From: Sphingopyxis chilensis
GTDB lineage: Bacteria; Pseudomonadota; Alphaproteobacteria; Sphingomonadales; Sphingomonadaceae
Direction of reading: 5' to 3'
Length of the DNA stretch: 64,000 bases
Assembly: GCF_035930445.1 (NCBI RefSeq)
Contig: NZ_CP142394.1
Span: forward strand, 3,381,501 to 3,445,500
Shown here: piece by piece, positions 55,807-64,000 of the stretch
Layout: each line of letters starts with the position of its first letter
Numbering within the stretch: the first letter of the stretch is position 1
Made by a program: the position numbers and the translations under genes
The notes under the pieces: model-generated
The model's database searches: none
Told to the model about the DNA's origin: nothing
Seen by the model: only the letters and a program-made list of their open reading frames with translations

Positions 55807-56286
55807 TCACGGGGTTTTGCGCGTGTAGCGCAGCATGGCGAAGACGCGCCAATTGCCGTCGTCCTGCAGAATCGAATCGCTGACAACGAGTCTTCCGTCC
55901 TCTTCAAGGACATAGGCCGACCGGCCGATCTCGACATCGGCGCTGCCCCAATGTGTCCACCATTTCGCCGCATTCACTCCGCCCGCGATCGCGCGCGTTC
56001 GGCCCGTGTCGTCGGTCCATTTCCCGTACAACCGCCCCTCGGCATCAAAGGCATAGGTCGCGTTGGCCGCATAGATGACGGACGGCGTCCCGGCGATGCT
56101 CAGACGATAGGCCAGCACCGTCGCGCCGCCCGCGTCCGGTGCGATTTCGAGCGTCGCGGTCGCGGGCTTGCCGAACGCCTCGCCCTCTCCGACCCAGCTG
56201 CCATGCCAGGCAGCGAGCGAAGGCGCCTCGACGGCGGGCCCGGCGGGCGCGAGCAGCGCCGCCGCGGCCCACCCAAGCCGCATCAT
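55807..56286 (-). CDS. small secreted beta-barrel-like protein of unknown function
   Basis: A 159-residue protein. Start MMRLGWAAAALLAPAGPAVEA gives a short signal region; ATGATG at 56286 overlaps the VOC-gene stop. The mature part (WHGSWVGEGEAFG, GRLYGKWTDDTGRTRAIAGGVNAAKWWTHW, RVFAMLRYTRK) has evenly spaced strands like a lipocalin or DUF1579-type barrel. It is not firmly assigned. It is co-transcribed with the VOC protein. Confidence 0.68.
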   Translation of the reverse strand: MMRLGWAAAALLAPAGPAVEAPSLAAWHGSWVGEGEAFGKPATATLEIAPDAGGATVLAYRLSIAGTPSVIYAANATYAFDAEGRLYGKWTDDTGRTRAIAGGVNAAKWWTHWGSADVEIGRSAYVLEEDGRLVVSDSILQDDGNWRVFAMLRYTRKTP

Positions 56287-56657
56287 GGCGCGATCTCGGA
56301 TTGTGAGAACATGAAGGCGTTGCCGTCGGGGTCGTAAAAGGTGAGCAGCTTCACCAACCCCGGTATATGCTGGATATCGCCGTCCTGCTTTACGCCCTCG
56401 GCGTCGAGATGCGCTTTCGCTGCCTCGATATCGGCGACCTCGAACACATTGGTCGCGCCGCCGCCCTGCACCACATTTTCGATTTGGCTGAGCCCGATAT
56501 TGACCCCCGTCATCGGGGTCTTCAGCTCGCACCAGCCGATCTCGTCGGCGCGGTAGAGCAGCTCGCACAACATCACCCGCTCATACCATGCGATCGATGC
56601 GGTCATGTCCCTGACCCCCATCGAACAGGTGAGTTCCGACCCGATCTCAAGCGCCAT
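56283..56657 (-). CDS. VOC-superfamily (glyoxalase-like) protein
   Basis: A 124-residue vicinal-oxygen-chelate protein: MGVRDMTASIAWYERVM opens the first beta-alpha-beta unit and YDPDGNAFMFSQ closes the second. The metal ligand positions (usually His/Glu) are not clear here. It may be a small-molecule-binding or resistance protein. GGGAGG lies upstream of ATG 56657. It is divergent from a winged-helix regulator 95 bases away, which likely controls it. Confidence 0.87.
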   Translation of the reverse strand: MALEIGSELTCSMGVRDMTASIAWYERVMLCELLYRADEIGWCELKTPMTGVNIGLSQIENVVQGGGATNVFEVADIEAAKAHLDAEGVKQDGDIQHIPGLVKLLTFYDPDGNAFMFSQSEIAP

Positions 56658-56752
56658 AGCTTCCTCCCTGACCGCCAGCCGACCGGCACGGCAAGCCATG
56701 CCGCACCCCAAATCGCTTGCCTCGATGATCTGGTTTGTATAGTTAGTTGCAA

Positions 56753-57295
56753 ATGCAGTCAAGCACACCCGATCCCCTGCTTGTCGAGCTTGGCAGCCAC
56801 CGCTGGCTGGTGCCGCTGCTCGCCGACCTCGCGGCGCACAAGGGCGCACGCTTCGTCGAGCTGATCCACCGGCTCGGGCTGTCGCGCGACAGCTGCGCAC
56901 GCACGCTCGATGCTGCGGCAAGGATCGGCTGGGTGCAGCGCAACCCCGGCCACGGCCACCCGCTGCGGCCCGAATATATCCTCACCGAAAAAGGGCGGGC
57001 CGCAGCCGCGCGCGCCGCCGCGATCGCCGTAGCGCAGCGGGAAATCGGCCTGCCTCGCGGCGCCGCGACGCGCTGGGGCCTGCCGCTCGTCGCCGGAATC
57101 GGCGCCGGGCACGACCGCTTCAACGCGCTGTCGCGCCTGCTCGCCCCGGCAACGCCCCGCGCCTTGTCTCAGGGGCTGACGGCGCTGGGCAAGCATGGGC
57201 TGGTGTCGCGCGAAGTGCTCGACCTGCGCCCGCCGGCGAGTCGCTATGAACTGACGCGGACTGGAAGGGTGCTGGCGGAGGCTTGCACCTGGTGA
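56753..57295 (+). CDS. winged-helix transcriptional regulator (HxlR/MarR-like)
   Basis: A 180-residue protein with two winged-helix-like halves. The first (about 10-75) has HRWLVPLLADLAAHKGARFVELIHRLGLSRDS and YILTEKGRAAA. The second (about 110-178) has RFNALSRLLAPATPRALSQGLTALGKHGLV and YELTRTGRVLAEA, a typical HxlR pattern. The doubled domain is uncommon for HxlR, which usually has one. It is divergent from the VOC operon and probably regulates it. ATG 56753 is preferred over a TTG two codons earlier. Confidence 0.8.
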   Translation: MQSSTPDPLLVELGSHRWLVPLLADLAAHKGARFVELIHRLGLSRDSCARTLDAAARIGWVQRNPGHGHPLRPEYILTEKGRAAAARAAAIAVAQREIGLPRGAATRWGLPLVAGIGAGHDRFNALSRLLAPATPRALSQGLTALGKHGLVSREVLDLRPPASRYELTRTGRVLAEACTW

Positions 57296-57366
57296 CATCC
57301 GGCGAAAGCCGGGGCCAGAAGGCTGGCGCTACATCGCAGGGGCCCCCGGCTTTCGCCGGGTGTCAC
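57292..57366. terminator. long inverted repeat between convergent genes
   Basis: GTGACATCCGGCGAAAGCCG (57292-57311) and its near-complement ending GCTTTCGCCGGGTGTCAC (57349-57366) enclose about 35 bases. The regulator's TGA (57293-57295) is inside the left arm and the GMC gene's stop touches the right arm, so the repeat fills the whole gap between the convergent genes. Confidence 0.7.
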
Positions 57367-58952
57367 TATGCCAAAGCCGCCTTCACGAAATCCGCCGCCC
57401 GCTCGCCGATCATGATACTCGGCGCGTTCGTATTGCCCGACACCAGCCGCGGCATGATGCTCGCATCGGCGACCCACAGCCCTTCGACACCGTTGAGCTT
57501 GAGCGCCGGATCAACCACCGCCTCGGCATCGCTCCCCATCCGGCACGTCCCGACGGGATGGTAGACGGTGTCGGCCCGCGACCGAATCAACGCGTCCAGC
57601 GCCGCATCGTCGTCGAGATTCACCGGATGCCGGTCGACCCCGGCATAGTCCGACAGCGGCGGCGCTGCAGCGATGCGGTGCATCATCCGCACGCCGGCGC
57701 GCAACGTCGCCATGTCGCGCTCGTCGGTCAGGAAGCCAGGGTCGATCAGCGGCGCCGCGGCGGCATCGCCCGACGCCAGCGTCACCGACCCGCGGCTCTC
57801 GGGGCGCAGCACGCAGGCATGGCACGAAAAGCCGTGCCCCTTTACCTTGGTGCGCCCATGATCCTCGAGCATCGCGGGGACGAAATGATATTGGATGTCG
57901 GGCGCGGGGAGGTCGGGGTGCGACTTCCAGAAACCGCCCGCCTCGGCGAAGCAGGTGGTCATGATCCCGCTACGCTGCCGGCGATGCTCGAAAATCGCCT
58001 TGACCATCCGCCATGTGCCGCCCGCGCTGTCGCCGAACGGGTCGGTCGATCGCGTCTCCCAGCTCGACACATAGTCGATATGGTCCTGCAGGTTCGCGCC
58101 GACACCTTTGCGGTCGGCGACCACCTCGACGCCCTTGTCCTTGAGCTGGGCCGCGGGGCCGATCCCCGACAGCATCAAAATCTGCGGGCTGTTGAAGGCC
58201 CCCGCCGACAGCACCACGCCGCCGCGCGCGCGCAGCGTCTCACGCTTTGAACCGCGGCGGATCACCACCCCGGTCGCGCGCCCGTCCTCGATCAGGATCT
58301 TCTCGACCAGCGCGCCGGTGCGCACCGCGAAATTGCCACGCCCGCGCAGGGGCTCGACATAGGCGCGCGCCGCCGACCAGCGTTCGCCGCCCTTTTGCGT
58401 CACCTGATAGAGACCGAAGCCTTCGTTGTTGGGTTGATTGAAATCGGCGGTGCGCGGCAGTTGCAGCGCCGCTGCGCTCTCGACGAAACGCCGGCTCGTC
58501 ACATTCGGCCAGCGCTGGTCCATGACATTGAGCGGCCCGTCGGCGCCGTGAAATTCGTCGCCCCCCCGTTCATTGCCCTCGCTGCGCTTGAAGAAGGGCA
58601 GCACGTCGGCGTAGCTCCAGCCGCTCGCGCCGAGCGCGGCCCACTGGTCGTAATCGAAGGCATGGCCGCGGATATAGACCATCGCATTGATCGCGCTCGA
58701 CCCGCCGAGCCCGCGCCCGCGCGGCTGATAACCGATCCGGCCGTTCAACCCCGACTGCGGCACGGTGTCATAGCGATAGTTCGACGATTTGGGGATGAAG
58801 GGCATGAAGCCCGGCGTCTTGACGCGCACCGTGTCGTTGTGCCCGCCCGCTTCGACGAGGCAGACGGTGCGCTTGCCGTCCTCGGCCAGCCGCCCCGCAG
58901 CCGCGCTCCCCGCGCTGCCGCCGCCGATGACGATGATGTCGAACTGATCCAT
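57366..58952 (-). CDS. GMC-family FAD oxidoreductase (choline/alcohol dehydrogenase-like)
   Basis: A 528-residue flavoprotein. The FAD site is [21 protein letters not shown] at 5-25; [18 protein letters not shown] and the C-terminal [10 protein letters not shown] with the catalytic His are GMC hallmarks. It oxidises an alcohol substrate and passes electrons to O2 or a carrier; choline is possible, but no betaine genes are nearby. The ATG 58952 has GGGAGAG about 9 bases upstream. The frame is open upstream to 59048 through unrelated sequence. Confidence 0.92.
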   Translation of the reverse strand: MDQFDIIVIGGGSAGSAAAGRLAEDGKRTVCLVEAGGHNDTVRVKTPGFMPFIPKSSNYRYDTVPQSGLNGRIGYQPRGRGLGGSSAINAMVYIRGHAFDYDQWAALGASGWSYADVLPFFKRSEGNERGGDEFHGADGPLNVMDQRWPNVTSRRFVESAAALQLPRTADFNQPNNEGFGLYQVTQKGGERWSAARAYVEPLRGRGNFAVRTGALVEKILIEDGRATGVVIRRGSKRETLRARGGVVLSAGAFNSPQILMLSGIGPAAQLKDKGVEVVADRKGVGANLQDHIDYVSSWETRSTDPFGDSAGGTWRMVKAIFEHRRQRSGIMTTCFAEAGGFWKSHPDLPAPDIQYHFVPAMLEDHGRTKVKGHGFSCHACVLRPESRGSVTLASGDAAAAPLIDPGFLTDERDMATLRAGVRMMHRIAAAPPLSDYAGVDRHPVNLDDDAALDALIRSRADTVYHPVGTCRMGSDAEAVVDPALKLNGVEGLWVADASIMPRLVSGNTNAPSIMIGERAADFVKAALA

Positions 58953-59043
58953 GTTTCGCGACTCTCCCTCGCGCCGCCTGCCGGCGGTCGCCCGGATGCT
59001 TACATGAATGTCATTAGGCGGCGAAGCAAGCTGCCAAAAGCTT

Positions 59044-59123
59044 GTCATTGGGAGCGGAGCGAAGCCAGAGCGGATTGCGCCGACTCTGGATTGCCGCGTC
59101 GCCTTCGGCTCCTCGCAATGACG
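59044..59123. repeat. REP-like element, copy C
   Basis: Begins GTCATTGGGAGCGGAGCGAAG and ends CTCCTCGCAATGACG. It sits between the GMC gene's start region and the sterol-desaturase stop codon (59131). Confidence 0.75.
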
Positions 59124-59130
59124 GCGAAAA

Positions 59131-60045
59131 TTATTCCGCCGGCTCTTCCATCGGCCGTCCCGCCGCCCAGCGTTCCTTGATCATCGCGCTGGTCGCGCGG
59201 CTGCCGTCGTGGCTCCAGCCGGGTTCGCGCCACATATAGGATAGCTTGTGCTTCCACGGCGCGCTCCACACATCCTTCGCGATCCCGACCCACTCATGCA
59301 CCGCGGCCCACAATATGTTGAAGCTGCCGAGTTGCTTGACGATGCCGTATCGCACCGGCTCGTCGTCGCGCTCGGGGACGAAGCTGCCGAACATCTTGTC
59401 CCAGATGATGAAGACCCCGGCATAATTGGCGTCGAGATAGCGCGGATTGACGCCATGGTGGACGCGGTGGTGCGACGGCGTGTTCATCACCGCCTCGAAC
59501 CATCGGGGCAGCCGCTTGATCGCCTCGGTATGGATCCAGAACTGGTAGATCAGGTTCAGCCCCGCGCAGAAAAAAACCATCGCGGGCGGAAAGCCGATCA
59601 GGAACAGCGGCATGCGAAACAGGAAGGTCAGGCTGAAAAAGCCCGTCCACGTCTGCCTGAGCGCGGTCGAGAGATTATAATGCTGGCTGCTGTGGTGGAT
59701 GACATGGCTCGCCCAGAACCAGCGCACGCGGTGCGCGCTGCGGTGGAAGGCGTAATAGGCGAGGTCGTCGAGGAAAAAGCAGAGGATCCACGCCCACCAC
59801 CAGCGGCTGAACTCGATCCCGATGTCGAACAGATGGAACTGGTACACCCACACCGACATGCCGATCACCGCCGCGCCGACGAGCGCACCCGCAATCTGGC
59901 TCACTGTCCCGAGCATCAGCGACGTCAGCGTATCGCGCGCCTCGTACCGGCTCCTGTCCTTGCGCAGCGAGACGATCATCTCGGCGATCAGCAACAGGAT
60001 GAAGGCCGGGACCGCGTAGACGACGGGATCGGGCAGCTCAGGCAC
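59131..60045 (-). CDS. sterol desaturase / fatty-acid hydroxylase family membrane protein
   Basis: A 304-residue di-iron membrane enzyme. Histidine boxes are visible: [16 protein letters not shown] and HHRVHHG, plus membrane helices near 10-28, 50-70, 85-105 and 150-170. These enzymes hydroxylate or desaturate lipids, for example hopanoid or carotenoid chains. A GTG start at 60045 is preferred over TTG two codons earlier because AGAGG lies 8 bases upstream; either overlaps the upstream gene slightly. It is the last gene of a three-gene operon. Confidence 0.9.
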   Translation of the reverse strand: MPELPDPVVYAVPAFILLLIAEMIVSLRKDRSRYEARDTLTSLMLGTVSQIAGALVGAAVIGMSVWVYQFHLFDIGIEFSRWWWAWILCFFLDDLAYYAFHRSAHRVRWFWASHVIHHSSQHYNLSTALRQTWTGFFSLTFLFRMPLFLIGFPPAMVFFCAGLNLIYQFWIHTEAIKRLPRWFEAVMNTPSHHRVHHGVNPRYLDANYAGVFIIWDKMFGSFVPERDDEPVRYGIVKQLGSFNILWAAVHEWVGIAKDVWSAPWKHKLSYMWREPGWSHDGSRATSAMIKERWAAGRPMEEPAE

Positions 60046-60472
60046 GATCAACAGCCTCTTCTGACGAAGAGGCCGCGGAAAGCGACCGCATTCTGCTCGC
60101 CCACATCCCCGCATCCTTCCCCAGTTGCAGCGTCACCGCGCCGAATGTCTTCTCCGGCATCGTGAGCGTCAGGAAATCCTTGTCGAGCCGCCCGATGACG
60201 CTCGCATCGACCGGCCGCGCTGCGAAATGATTGCCATGCGCGCGCACCAGCATCATCCGCCCCTCGGCATTTTGCACTATCGCGGCGAAGCCCGCGCGGT
60301 CGCGCGCGACCTCGGTGCCGCGAAACCCCGCTTCGGCCTCTTCGGCGAGCCGGATCGCATGATCGGCATCCGCGATCCGGGGATCGTCGCCGAGCCCCAT
60401 CTTGCCGACCAGCCAGGCAACGAACAGCACCGCGGCGAGCGACGCGCCCGTCTGGACGAGCACCGCCGTCAT
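60038..60472 (-). CDS. single-pass membrane protein of unknown function
   Basis: A 144-residue protein with one N-terminal helix (LVQTGASLAAVLFVAWLVGKMG) and a periplasmic-looking domain containing FAAIVQNAEGRMMLVRAHGNHFAARPV. I recognise no domain. It overlaps the genes on both sides by four to eight bases, so it is a coupled member of the desaturase operon. Confidence 0.72.
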   Translation of the reverse strand: MTAVLVQTGASLAAVLFVAWLVGKMGLGDDPRIADADHAIRLAEEAEAGFRGTEVARDRAGFAAIVQNAEGRMMLVRAHGNHFAARPVDASVIGRLDKDFLTLTMPEKTFGAVTLQLGKDAGMWASRMRSLSAASSSEEAVDRA

Positions 60473-60903
60473 TTTTCCCCCGCGAGCGCGTCCAGCATCG
60501 GCCTGAGCCCGGAAAGATCATAACCCGCCTTCGCGGCCGCCTCGACGATGCCATCGACATTGTCACCCGCGCGCGCGCGGGTCAGCGCCCAGAGATGCGT
60601 CGAACGCGTTCCGGAGCGACAATAGGCAAGGATCGGCCCCGTCGCGCTCGCCAGCAATTTGTCGAGCGCGTCGATCTGCGCATGGCTGAACCCCGCGTGG
60701 CCGATCGGAATCGCGGCATAGGCCAGCCCTTCGGCGGCGCAGGCAGTGGAGATATGCTCGCCCTGCGGCGCTGCGGGCTCCTCGCCGTCGGGACGGTTGT
60801 TGATCACCATGGCAAAGCCTTGCGACTTCGCCTCGGCGACATCCTCGATGCCGAGCTGCGGCGCGACGCTGAAATGGGCGGACAGGGGTCTAAAATCGCT
60901 CAT
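60469..60903 (-). CDS. TIGR01244-type (DUF442) protein-tyrosine-phosphatase-like protein
   Basis: A 144-residue protein: FSVAPQLGIEDVAEAKSQGF, VINNRPDGEEP and the phosphatase-like loop YCRSGTRSTHLWAL, with Cys and Arg spaced CxxxxR. This is the beta-lactamase-hydrolase-like (Blh) domain family, often fused or linked to sulfide or persulfide metabolism. It leads a coupled three-gene operon ending in a sterol desaturase. The true substrate is not evident. Confidence 0.87.
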   Translation of the reverse strand: MSDFRPLSAHFSVAPQLGIEDVAEAKSQGFAMVINNRPDGEEPAAPQGEHISTACAAEGLAYAAIPIGHAGFSHAQIDALDKLLASATGPILAYCRSGTRSTHLWALTRARAGDNVDGIVEAAAKAGYDLSGLRPMLDALAGEK

Positions 60904-60954
60904 GCCAGCGATCTACTCCCGGCGGCTGGTTGCTGACAAGCGTGAAGGTGAACG

Positions 60955-62742
60955 TCAGTGCTGACTGATCACATTCAGGAATGCGTCGCCCCACGCCTCG
61001 AGCTTCTTGCCGCCGACGCCGGGGATGTCCGCCAGCGCGCTCCGCGTCGCCGGCCGCTCGCTCGCCATCGCGCGCAGCACCGCGTCGTGAAAGATCACAT
61101 AGGGAGGCACCCCGGCTTCGGCCGCCAGTTCGCGCCGCATCGCGCGCAGCGCGTCGAACAGCGGATCGCCCACCGGGTTCGCTGCCGCGCGATCGGCGCG
61201 CGAGGCGCGCCCACCCTCCCGATGGCTGCGCTTCACCGGCGGCTCGGCCATCAGCACCGAGACCTCGCCCTTCATCACCGCGCGCCCCGAAGGCCCGAAC
61301 ATCAGCCCGCCGTGCTCGGTCGTCTCGAGCGCCTCGCGCGCGACGAGCGTGCGGACAAGCGGCTTGATCAGCCGCGCTTCCTCGCCCGCGACGATGCCGA
61401 AGACCGACAGCTTGTCGTGACCGCGGCTTTCGATCCGCTCGTCGCTCCGGCCCGTCAGCACCGCTTCGACATGCCCCGCGCCAAAGCTCTGCCCGGTGCG
61501 ATAGACCGCCGAGAGCAATTTCTGCGCGAGGACCGTCGCATCGATCTGCCGCGGCGGTTCGAGGCAATTGTCGCAATTGCCGCAGCGCTCGGGCGGATTT
61601 TCACCGAAATGCCGCAACAACAGCGCGCGCCGGCACTCGACCGTTTCGACCAGCGCCGCCAGTGCATTGAGCCGGACCCGCTCGCCCGCGATGCGCGCCT
61701 CGGGCAGTTCGCCGAGCCGCATCCGCGCGCGCGCGAAATCCTCGGCGCCCCACAGCATCATCGCCTCGGCGGGGTCGCCGTCGCGCCCCGCGCGCCCCGT
61801 TTCCTGATAATAGCTCTCGATCGACTTCGGCAGTCCCGCGTGGGCGACGAAGCGCACGTCGGGTTTGTCGATCCCCATGCCGAATGCGACCGTCGCGGTG
61901 ACGATCCCGTCCTCCGACGCGACGAAGTCATGCTGGACCTGCGCGCGCCGTTCGGGGTCGAGCCCGGCGTGATAGGCCGCGACGCTGCGCCCGGTCGCGG
62001 CGGCGAGCTTCGCCGCCATGCGTTCGGTTCCGTCGCGCGTCGGGCAATAGACGATCCCCGGCCCCGGATTGGCGGCGATAAAATCGGTGAGCTGCTTCGC
62101 GGGGCTGACGCGCGGGGTCACGCGATAGCGGATGTTCGGCCGGTCGAACCCCGCAAGCACCAGCCCGTCGGCCGGAATGCCGAGCTGGACGAGGATATCC
62201 TCGCGCGTGTGCCTGTCCGCCGTCGCCGTCAGTGCAAGCCTCGGCACCGCGGGAAAGGCATCGAGCAAGGGGCGCAGCAGCCGGTAATCGGGCCGGAAGT
62301 CATGCCCCCATTCGCTGACGCAATGCGCCTCGTCGATCGCGAACAGCACCGGCGTCCGCGCCGCCATCAGCGAGCGGAAGCCCTCGCCCGTCGCACGCTC
62401 GGGCGCGATGTAGAGCAGGTCGAGCTGGCCGTCGCGATAGGCCTGCCGCGTATCGGCGAAATCGGCGTCGACGCTGGTCAGCGATGCCGCTCTTATCCCC
62501 GCCGCGCGCGCGCCGCGCAGCTGGTCGTGCATCAGCGCGATCAGCGGCGACACCACGACGACGCATCCGTCCAAGGCAACGGCGGGAAGCTGATAGGTCA
62601 GCGATTTGCCCGCGCCCGTCGGCATCACCGCGAGCGTATGCGCGCTCGCCATCACGCGGCTGACGACGTCGCCCTGACGGCCACGAAAATGGTCGAAGCC
62701 GAAGGTCGATTTCAGGAGAGGGAGAAGTGCGTCTGCGGACAT
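60955..62742 (-). CDS. recQ: ATP-dependent DNA helicase RecQ
   Basis: A 595-residue helicase. Walker A PTGAGKS (41-47), DEAH box IDEAHCVSEWGHDFRPDY near 135, RecA-like domain 2 with GRAGRDGDP near 335, and a zinc-binding CxxC pair CGNCDNC near 400. An HRDC domain closes the protein (about 520-595, ALADIPGVGGKKLEAWG). RecQ unwinds recombination and fork intermediates. MSADALLPLL at 62742 is the usual RecQ start, though no ribosome site is clear; an in-frame ATG at 62805 lies in a REP-like repeat. Confidence 0.95.
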   Translation of the reverse strand: MSADALLPLLKSTFGFDHFRGRQGDVVSRVMASAHTLAVMPTGAGKSLTYQLPAVALDGCVVVVSPLIALMHDQLRGARAAGIRAASLTSVDADFADTRQAYRDGQLDLLYIAPERATGEGFRSLMAARTPVLFAIDEAHCVSEWGHDFRPDYRLLRPLLDAFPAVPRLALTATADRHTREDILVQLGIPADGLVLAGFDRPNIRYRVTPRVSPAKQLTDFIAANPGPGIVYCPTRDGTERMAAKLAAATGRSVAAYHAGLDPERRAQVQHDFVASEDGIVTATVAFGMGIDKPDVRFVAHAGLPKSIESYYQETGRAGRDGDPAEAMMLWGAEDFARARMRLGELPEARIAGERVRLNALAALVETVECRRALLLRHFGENPPERCGNCDNCLEPPRQIDATVLAQKLLSAVYRTGQSFGAGHVEAVLTGRSDERIESRGHDKLSVFGIVAGEEARLIKPLVRTLVAREALETTEHGGLMFGPSGRAVMKGEVSVLMAEPPVKRSHREGGRASRADRAAANPVGDPLFDALRAMRRELAAEAGVPPYVIFHDAVLRAMASERPATRSALADIPGVGGKKLEAWGDAFLNVISQH

Positions 62743-62800
62743 TGGAGAGGGCGATAGGAAGTTTAGGAGCAAGGGGGAAGCCCCACACGTCTCCAATATC

Positions 62801-62841
62801 GTCATTGCGAGCGGAGCGAAGCAATCCAGAGCGGTTTACGC
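62801..62841. repeat. REP-like element, copy D (half element)
   Basis: GTCATTGCGAGCGGAGCGAAG followed by CAATCCAGAGCGG. It is a half-length copy of the element at 48676, 50156 and 59044. Its right end overlaps the stop codon (62836-62838) of the antiporter gene. Confidence 0.72.
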
Positions 62842-64000
62842 TCTAGCCAACATTGCCCGCTCGGCCATCCGTGACGCTGTCTCGCGCTCGGCCATCACCA
62901 CATGGTCGGCGCCGCGGCGTACGAGATCATTTACTTCCTCGTCCGAATGCGCCCGCGCAACGATCACGAGCCTGGGGTTGATCGCGCGCGCGCGCCGTAC
63001 GATCGCGCCCGCTTCTATCCCCTCTGGAATCGCGATCAGCAGCGTCGACGCATCCTCCAGCCCCGCCTGCCGCAGGATGCTTTCCTTGGTCGCGTCGCCG
63101 ACGATCACCGTCGCGCCCGCCTCGTGCGCCGCCGCCGCCATATCCTTCTGGTCCTCGATCACCGTCAGCCCCTCGCCCCGCCCGCAGATCATGCCGCCGA
63201 TATGGCTGCCGACGCGGCCATAACCGATCAGCACGACGCCGGCGTTGCACGGCTCGGGTGCCTCCTCGGCGACATCGCCCGGCAGTTTCTCGATCGGCTC
63301 GTCGGCGCGGATGCGCTTCACCGCCAGCGTAAAGAGGATCGGGTTGAGCAGGATCGACAGCATCGACCCCGCGAGGATCAGGTCCCGCCCGGTTTCGGGC
63401 AGGACCTCGAGGCCCACGCCCAGCCCCGCGAGGATGAAGGAAAATTCGCCGATCTGCGCGAGGCTGACCGAAATCGTCAGCGCGGTCTGCGACTTGTAGC
63501 CAAAGGCGCGGACCAGCGCGAAGGCGGCGAGCGACTTGCCGACGACGATGATCGCGACCGTCGCCAGCACCGGCCCCGGCTGTTCGGTCAGCACCTCGGG
63601 ATTGAACAACATCCCGACCGACACGAAGAAGAGTACCGCGAAAGCATCGCGCAGCGGCAGCGTTTCTTCGGCCGCGCGCCGCGACAATTGCGTCTCGCCG
63701 AGGATCATCCCCGCGAAGAAGGCCCCGAGCGCGAAGGACACATCGAAGATCACCGCCGCGCCGAAGGCGACCCCCAGCGCGATCGCGAGCACCGCGAGAC
63801 GGAACAGCTCGCGCGACCCCGAATGCGCGACCCAATGCAGCACCCACGGCAGCACGCGCCGCGCGATCAGGAACATGAAGGCCGCGAAGCCGACGACCTT
63901 GAGCAGTACGACGCCTGCCGATTGCAGCAATCCCGCGCCGTTCGCGTCTTCGGCGCGGTCGCCGAACATCGCGGGCAACAGCACGAGCGCGAGCACCATC
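62836..64000 (-). CDS. Kef-type (YbaL-like) cation:proton antiporter, 5' end cut by window
   Basis: The visible 387 residues cover the last membrane helices of an Na+/H+ exchanger domain (VAFGAAVIFDVSFALGAFFAGM and a GLGVGLEVLPETG loop), followed by an NAD-binding RCK domain (GVVLIGYGRVGSHIGGMI, TVIVGDATKESILRQAG). This is the CPA2/KefB type that effluxes K+ in response to glutathione adducts or pH. The start lies beyond the right edge. Sequence is closest in layout to YbaL. Confidence 0.9.
   Translation of the reverse strand, partial: MVLALVLLPAMFGDRAEDANGAGLLQSAGVVLLKVVGFAAFMFLIARRVLPWVLHWVAHSGSRELFRLAVLAIALGVAFGAAVIFDVSFALGAFFAGMILGETQLSRRAAEETLPLRDAFAVLFFVSVGMLFNPEVLTEQPGPVLATVAIIVVGKSLAAFALVRAFGYKSQTALTISVSLAQIGEFSFILAGLGVGLEVLPETGRDLILAGSMLSILLNPILFTLAVKRIRADEPIEKLPGDVAEEAPEPCNAGVVLIGYGRVGSHIGGMICGRGEGLTVIEDQKDMAAAAHEAGATVIVGDATKESILRQAGLEDASTLLIAIPEGIEAGAIVRRARAINPRLVIVARAHSDEEVNDLVRRGADHVVMAERETASRMAERAMLARA

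Noticed and set aside
55689..55883. Small plus-strand ORF in the post-receptor spacer
   Set aside because: It reads directly through a strong terminator stem and its T-run and has no recognisable features.

Overview
The window looks like a chromosomal segment of an aerobic alphaproteobacterium of the order Sphingomonadales, probably Sphingopyxis or a close relative. The signs are high GC with strong codon bias, four large TonB-dependent receptors, sphingomonad-type REP hairpins between genes, two DUF4402 proteins, and a Ku/LigD end-joining set. No rRNA, integrase, transposase or CRISPR array was seen. There is one tRNA (Gln, CTG anticodon).

Layout. 0-0.7 kb: a broken ShlB/FhaC-like 3' end and a hemerythrin-like protein. 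1-4.6 kb: a PepSY protein, a 58-residue membrane protein and a TonB receptor (likely iron or siderophore uptake). 4.7-8.6 kb: ku, an mgtC-like gene and ligD, overlapping. 8.8-11.5 kb: a second TonB receptor of the Caulobacter/Xanthomonas carbohydrate type. 11.5-12.6 kb: an orphan HTH protein resembling phage terminase small subunits. 12.7-15.9 kb: a visibly AT-richer three-gene operon (small HEPN-like protein, KGGVGR-variant ParA-like ATPase, P-loop ATPase), the best candidate here for a poorly described, possibly defensive, system. 16-18.6 kb: rluE-like and typA. 18.7-22.2 kb: cytochrome-like and TPR proteins, an MTA/SAH nucleosidase, and a BASS-family transporter. 22.3-26.7 kb: telA, an XpaC-like gene, a YqiJ-like gene and yqiK (envelope stress and flotillin). 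26.7-28.2 kb: a membrane protein / ECF sigma / small membrane protein operon. 28.4-33.9 kb: a LytS/LytTR two-component pair behind a third TonB receptor and a small membrane protein.

34-46.7 kb is mostly metabolic: tRNA-Gln, FprA-type ferredoxin reductase, DoxX, M19 dipeptidase, acyl-CoA dehydrogenase, M20 amidohydrolase, nadB, a secreted esterase that appears to start at CTG, an orphan ABC ATPase, a DUF4402 / zinc-finger / DUF4402 cluster, and tldD. 46.9-51 kb holds secreted unknowns, DUF924, a PNPOx-like protein, DUF2007 and an EEP-family nuclease. 51.1-52.9 kb is glnK-amtB behind a consensus sigma-54 promoter. 53-55.6 kb is the fourth TonB receptor. 55.8-64 kb holds a lipocalin-like/VOC pair divergent from a winged-helix regulator, a GMC oxidoreductase, a three-gene sterol-desaturase operon, recQ and a Kef-type antiporter cut by the right edge.

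No stretch longer than 300 bases lacks a gene. The larger spacers (727-1001, 8622-8828, 33896-34129, 46733-46941, 55576-55806) hold promoters, REP-like hairpins or dyads described below. The 33896-34129 spacer shows nothing I can name. Family assignments come from reading motifs by eye; no database search was run.
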